Positions 41,749 through 45,217 of a stretch of 45,217 bases of DNA are shown here, piece after piece (the stretch's first letter is position 1; every line of letters begins with the position of its first letter). The stretch is from an uncultured Bacteroidales bacterium (GTDB taxonomy: Bacteria > Bacteroidota > Bacteroidia > Bacteroidales > Paludibacteraceae). Made by a program: the position numbers and the translations under genes. Location of the stretch: contig CADCCH010000013.1 in the NCBI GenBank assembly GCA_902799875.1, forward strand, positions 1 to 45,217, given 5' to 3'. Below the pieces are notes generated by a model. It made no database searches, was not told where the DNA came from, and saw only the letters and a program-made list of their open reading frames with translations.

Positions 41749-41767
41749 TTTTATGTTCAACATAAAA
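41749..41767 (-). promoter_or_regulatory. Perfect palindrome in the gdhA leader
   Basis: TTTTATGTT and AACATAAAA form perfect 9-base arms around one base, right at the predicted mRNA 5' end. It could be an operator for a dimeric regulator or a protective 5' stem-loop. Confidence 0.6.
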
Positions 41768-41774
41768 TGCGCTG

Positions 41775-41805
41775 CAAAGGTAGTAAAAAATTCTGATATA
41801 CGCAA
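41775..41805 (-). promoter_or_regulatory. Promoter of gdhA
   Basis: On the minus strand, TTG (41,805-41,803) and TACCTTTG (41,782-41,775) are 20 bases apart. Confidence 0.82.
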
Positions 41806-41850
41806 GAAAATATGCAAAAATTGTGCAAAAAGAAGGAAATAACTATGCGA

Positions 41851-41888
41851 ACCATAGGATATCCATACCATTACCATAGGATAACCAT
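41851..41888. repeat. Degenerate array upstream of the 2-hydroxyacid dehydrogenase
   Basis: A 16-base block ACCATAGGATATCCAT recurs at 41,873 with one change, with ACCATT between. Fragments continue to about 41,905. It lies in the 290-base gap between the divergent gdhA and dehydrogenase promoters; the rest of the gap is AT-rich without further features that I see. Confidence 0.65.
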
Positions 41889-41972
41889 AAGATAAATCAT
41901 CAGAAAAAGCAATTTTGTGCATTTACTGTATATATACATAGTATATATACACTTTTTGTTTAAAATTTTATA

Positions 41973-42004
41973 TTTGCATATGTCATTTTTTTTTTGTACC
42001 TTTG
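41973..42004 (+). promoter_or_regulatory. Promoter of the 2-hydroxyacid dehydrogenase unit
   Basis: TTTG (41,973-41,976) and TACCTTTG (41,997-42,004) are 20 bases apart. Confidence 0.85.
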
Positions 42005-42017
42005 CAGCCGCAAAGGT
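41998..42017 (+). promoter_or_regulatory. Inverted repeat over the -7 box and start site
   Basis: ACCTTTGC, AGCC, GCAAAGGT: perfect 8-base arms, the same arrangement as at nadE. Confidence 0.7.
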
Positions 42018-42024
42018 TTTGGAA

Positions 42025-42975
42025 ATGAAGATTGCTTTTACGACAGAGTTGCCTGCGGAGGGTTTCAAGCGTTTGACTGAAAGGGGTTACGGGTTACAGG
42101 TTATGGGTGACCGGAGTGATATTATTCAGGACGCGGAGGTGCTGGTCAGTACCTTTGATTACCGTGTGGATAAAGCCATGATCGATGCCATGCCGCACCT
42201 GAAGCTGATTGCTAATTTCGGGGCGGGATACAATAATATTGACCTCGAGACCTGTAAGGCGCGCGGCATACGCGTGACCAACACGCCGCAACCGGTGATT
42301 GAACCCACGGCCGAACTGGCGTTTGCCCTTATGATCGATGTAGCGCGTCGTGTATCGGAATTTGACCGAACGATTCGTGCCGGTAAGGCGGAGTTCGGCG
42401 TGATGCGCAACCTCAGTCACTCGCTCTACGGTAAGACCCTCGGTATCCTCGGCATGGGGCGTATCGGTCAGGCGTTAGCTCGTAGAGCAGTAGCGTCTGG
42501 GATGCGCGTCATCTACCATAACCGCCACAAAATCAATGATGACGCGCTAAAAGCGCTTAATGGTGGAAATGATGAAATGGTGAAATACGTGGATTTTCAG
42601 ACCTTGCTGCAGGATAGTGATTTTCTCAGTCTCAATCTACCCTATACCCCTGAGGTGCATCATATCATCGGTAAACCGGAACTCGGGATGATGAAGCGGT
42701 CGGCGTACCTTATAAACACCGCGCGCGGCGCACACGTAGATGAGGCGGCGCTGGTGGAGGCACTCAAGAGCGGTATCATTGCCGGTGCAGCGATGGATGT
42801 GTATGAGCACGAACCTGCGGTGTCATCGGAACTTTTAAGCCTGCCGAACGTGGTGCTCTCCCCGCATACCGGCACCGGTACCTGGGAAGGTCGCATCGCG
42901 ATGTGCGAAAACGTGTGCGATAATATCATCGCGTTTGTCCATAATGATTTTAATAACATGAATATAGTACTATGA
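42025..42975 (+). CDS. D-isomer 2-hydroxyacid dehydrogenase (glyoxylate/hydroxypyruvate reductase-like)
   Basis: This 317-residue NAD(P)-dependent reductase of 2-keto acids starts at ATG 42,025, 21 bases after the -7 box. It has [20 protein letters not shown], the Rossmann motif [33 protein letters not shown] with the catalytic Arg, DVYEHEP with Glu, and [13 protein letters not shown] with His. The substrate cannot be fixed; glyoxylate/hydroxypyruvate or 3-phosphoglycerate-like acids are likely. Two tandem arrays are in frame: 42,084-42,111 (GYGLQVMGD) and 42,563-42,586 (GGNDEMVKY). The stop overlaps pepT by four bases. Confidence 0.9.
   Translation: MKIAFTTELPAEGFKRLTERGYGLQVMGDRSDIIQDAEVLVSTFDYRVDKAMIDAMPHLKLIANFGAGYNNIDLETCKARGIRVTNTPQPVIEPTAELAFALMIDVARRVSEFDRTIRAGKAEFGVMRNLSHSLYGKTLGILGMGRIGQALARRAVASGMRVIYHNRHKINDDALKALNGGNDEMVKYVDFQTLLQDSDFLSLNLPYTPEVHHIIGKPELGMMKRSAYLINTARGAHVDEAALVEALKSGIIAGAAMDVYEHEPAVSSELLSLPNVVLSPHTGTGTWEGRIAMCENVCDNIIAFVHNDFNNMNIVL
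42084..42111 (+). repeat. Tandem array, 7-base unit, four copies, inside the dehydrogenase gene
   Basis: Two exact GGGTTAC units, then AGGTTAT and GGGTGAC, 28 bases in frame, encoding GYGLQVMGD near the N-terminus. Confidence 0.88.
42563..42586 (+). repeat. Tandem array, 8-base unit, three copies, inside the dehydrogenase gene
   Basis: GTGGAAAT, GATGAAAT and GGTGAAAT encode GGNDEMVKY in a surface loop after the Rossmann dinucleotide site. Confidence 0.7.
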
Positions 42976-44141
42976 CGATTGTTGAACGTTTTTTGAAGTA
43001 TGTGTCGTTCTGCACGACGAGTGATGAGAACACGGGTATGACGCCTTCTACGCCAGGACAGATGGAGTTTGCCAAGTATCTGGCGGACGAACTCAAATCC
43101 ATCGGTCTGAGTGAAGTTTCGCTCGATTCCAACGGATATATTATGGCGACGCTCCCTGCAACCAAACAGGGCTGCCCGACTATAGGATTCATTGCCCACA
43201 TGGACACATCGCCGGATGCGAGCGGTAAGCATGTAAAAGCATCCATCGTCAAAGCCGAAGAGCGCGATTATATTGACCCCCGTTATGCAGGTCAGGACGT
43301 GATTGTAACGGATACGACCACCCTGCTCGGTGCGGACGATAAAGCCGGTATAGCCGAGATTGTGACGGCGATGGAGTACCTGATACAGCATCCGGAGATA
43401 GCGCACGGCAAGATCCGTATCGGTTTCACACCGGACGAGGAGATAGGCTGCGGTGCGGACCATTTCGATGTAGCCAAGTTCGGTTGCGATTTTGCGTACA
43501 CGATGGACGGCGGTGCGATCGGTGAGTTGGAGTTTGAGAACTTCAACGCCGCGGCATGCAAGATCAAAGTACACGGTCTGAACGTACACCCGGGTACGGC
43601 TTATCATAAGATGATCAACTCCATGCGTATCGCTTACCAACTGGCGGTGATGTTACCCCGCTGGGAGACGCCGGAGCATACGCAGGGTTACGAGGGTTTC
43701 TACCACCTGATCGGTATGAACGGTACGGTGGAAGAGACGACGCTCAGTTACATCATCCGTGACCACGACCGTGCCCGTTTCGAGAGCCGTAAACGCGAGT
43801 TGGAGCACCTGGTGCGTAAGGTGAACCGTGAGTTCGGAGAAGGCACCGTCGAAATTGAGATGCGCGACCAGTACTACAACATGCGCGAGAAGATCGAACC
43901 CGTGATGCATATCATCGAACTGGCAAAAAGTGCGATGGAATCGGTAGGAGTGACACCTGTCGTAAAACCCATTCGTGGGGGTACGGACGGTGCGCGCCTT
44001 TCGTTCGAAGGTCTGCCCTGCCCCAATATCTTTGCCGGAGGAGAAAACTTCCACAGCCGCTATGAGTATCTCCCGATTCCTTCGATGGAAGCGGCGAAAA
44101 ACGTTATTTTGGAAATCATTAAAAAAGTTACGATATGTTAA
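42972..44141 (+). CDS. pepT: Peptidase T (tripeptide aminopeptidase, M20 family)
   Basis: This 389-residue cytosolic zinc aminopeptidase removes the N-terminal residue of tripeptides. M20 motifs are [11 protein letters not shown] (first metal His and Asp), [13 protein letters not shown] (bridging Asp), [14 protein letters not shown] (catalytic Glu pair), TMDGG, and [31 protein letters not shown] near the end with the last metal His. Length is normal. It overlaps both neighbours (4 and 7 bases), so the three genes form one unit. Confidence 0.95.
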   Translation: MTIVERFLKYVSFCTTSDENTGMTPSTPGQMEFAKYLADELKSIGLSEVSLDSNGYIMATLPATKQGCPTIGFIAHMDTSPDASGKHVKASIVKAEERDYIDPRYAGQDVIVTDTTTLLGADDKAGIAEIVTAMEYLIQHPEIAHGKIRIGFTPDEEIGCGADHFDVAKFGCDFAYTMDGGAIGELEFENFNAAACKIKVHGLNVHPGTAYHKMINSMRIAYQLAVMLPRWETPEHTQGYEGFYHLIGMNGTVEETTLSYIIRDHDRARFESRKRELEHLVRKVNREFGEGTVEIEMRDQYYNMREKIEPVMHIIELAKSAMESVGVTPVVKPIRGGTDGARLSFEGLPCPNIFAGGENFHSRYEYLPIPSMEAAKNVILEIIKKVTIC

Positions 44142-45217
44142 AAACAACTCCGTTTACCGATGTGCATATTGCACTCGGAGCCAAGATGGCAGAATTTGCA
44201 GGCTTTAACATGCCTATCCAATACCCGACCGGTATCAATCAGGAGCACATGATCGTCCGTGAGGGCGTGGGTGTGTTTGATGTGAGCCACATGGGTGAGT
44301 TTTGGGTAAAAGGTGAGAAGGCCCTGGATTTTCTGCAGTACATCACGACCAACGACCTCAGCGTCATTGCGGCAGGCAAATGTCAGTACACCTGCATGCC
44401 CAACGGCAAAGGCGGTATCGTGGACGACCTGATCATCTACAAGTACTCGACCACCAAATACCTCATGGTCGTCAATGCCGGCAATATCGACAAAGACTGG
44501 GCGTGGGTAAACAAAATCCGTGATGAGAAATTCCCTGATGCCGATTTGAAACTCGAGAACGCATCCGAGCGGTACGGACAGTTGGCGGTACAGGGACCGA
44601 AAGCCACCGAATTGCTGCAGCTCCTTACCGATGCCGACCTCAAGTCCATCGATTACTATGCGTTCCGCGAGTGGAGTTTTGCCGGCGTTCCGGGTGTGAT
44701 CCTCTCGAATACGGGCTACACCGGTGCCGGTGGATTCGAACTTTATTTCCCTGCTGACAAAGGTCTGCAGATCTGGAATGCGTTGTTTGAAGTAGGCAAA
44801 CCCTTCGGTCTGGCGCCGATTGGTCTGGGTGCACGAGATTCGCTGCGTCTGGAAAAATGGTACTGTCTCTACGGACACGATATCGACGATACGACCTCTC
44901 CGTTGGAGGCTGGCTTGGGTTGGATTACCAAACTCGATGCCAAGGATTTCATTGACCGCGATTTCCTCAAAGCACAGAAAGCGGAAGGCGTCAAACGCAA
45001 ACTCGTTCACTTCGAGTGTCTGGAGCGTGCCATCCCGCGTAACGGCTACGAAATATGCGATGAATCCGGTAATATTATCGGTCACGTCACCTCCGGCATC
45101 ATGCTGCCGAACACCAAAGTCGGTATCGGCATGGGCTATGTGAAGACCGAGTTCGCGAAGAAAGGCGAGATCATTTTCGTCCGGATACGAGAGAAACTCG
45201 TCCCGGCGAAGCAGGTA
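44135..45217 (+). CDS. gcvT: Aminomethyltransferase, glycine cleavage T protein, cut by window end
   Basis: 361 codons are visible with no stop, so only a few residues are missing. The protein takes the aminomethyl group from the lipoylated H protein, releases ammonia and forms methylene-tetrahydrofolate. Visible features are [89 protein letters not shown] and the C-terminal [20 protein letters not shown]. The start overlaps pepT by seven bases. No other gcv gene is within the window. Confidence 0.95.
   Translation, partial: MLKTTPFTDVHIALGAKMAEFAGFNMPIQYPTGINQEHMIVREGVGVFDVSHMGEFWVKGEKALDFLQYITTNDLSVIAAGKCQYTCMPNGKGGIVDDLIIYKYSTTKYLMVVNAGNIDKDWAWVNKIRDEKFPDADLKLENASERYGQLAVQGPKATELLQLLTDADLKSIDYYAFREWSFAGVPGVILSNTGYTGAGGFELYFPADKGLQIWNALFEVGKPFGLAPIGLGARDSLRLEKWYCLYGHDIDDTTSPLEAGLGWITKLDAKDFIDRDFLKAQKAEGVKRKLVHFECLERAIPRNGYEICDESGNIIGHVTSGIMLPNTKVGIGMGYVKTEFAKKGEIIFVRIREKLVPAKQV

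Noticed and set aside
41740..42024. Possible tRNA or riboswitch in the 290-base gdhA-dehydrogenase gap
   Set aside because: I found no cloverleaf or known aptamer core; the gap is explained by two divergent promoters, a leader palindrome and a degenerate array.

Overview
The window looks like chromosomal DNA of an anaerobic Bacteroidales (Bacteroidota) bacterium, probably gut-associated. I see this in the promoters: twelve sites carry the Bacteroidota -7 box TAnnTTTG, with TTG or TTTG 19-20 bases upstream. Gene content agrees: DUF5723/OmpA with thrombospondin type-3 repeats, DUF4421, an EF-G2-type paralogue, a WG-repeat lipoprotein, MurA with Asp in place of the catalytic Cys, and secreted enzymes ending in a type IX-like tail. 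I cannot name the genus.

Layout. 1-766: end of a compact cassette of three small phage-like genes, closed by a hairpin terminator. 765-2517 (minus): two tandem O-antigen/teichoic-type ABC permeases with no ATPase. 2622-5434 (plus): rlmD overlapping a secreted subtilase. 5439-5546 (minus): SRP RNA with its own promoter. 5694-12,493+: RecD-like helicase, then lipoprotein, DUF5723-OmpA, yebC and rsmG. 13,086-23,205 (minus): a probable eight-gene unit nadE-murB-murA-dsbD-rlmB-DUF4421-rluA-pectate lyase. 23,332-24,537: secreted C1 protease. 24,541-25,725 (minus): PatB-like C-S lyase, divergent from uvrA (25,813-28,413). 28,465-31,929 (minus): EF-G2 and a WG-repeat lipoprotein, divergent from ppdK plus an SDR (32,137-35,647). 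35,703-41,735 (minus): gdhA, a receiver-domain/PEP-synthase-like protein and a Na/Pi cotransporter. 42,025-45,217: 2-hydroxyacid dehydrogenase, pepT and gcvT, cut by the window end.

Most genes are housekeeping: cell-wall precursor synthesis (murA, murB), rRNA modification (rlmD, rlmB, rsmG, an RluA-type synthase), NAD synthesis, DNA repair, PEP/pyruvate and glutamate metabolism, envelope proteins and secreted hydrolases.

The most unusual signal is not a gene. About twenty short tandem arrays, mostly three to six degenerate units of exactly 7, 8 or 9 bases, are scattered through the window. They lie in intercistronic spacers (often filling them and touching a start or stop codon) and in frame inside housekeeping genes (rlmD, subtilase, helicase, uvrA four times, SDR, PEP-synthase-like, 2-hydroxyacid dehydrogenase). 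Two arrays 6 kb apart, one intergenic and one inside uvrA, share an identical 20-mer. I know of no described element with this architecture. A second recurring pattern is an inverted repeat TTTGC/GCAAA laid over the -7 box and start site of several promoters.
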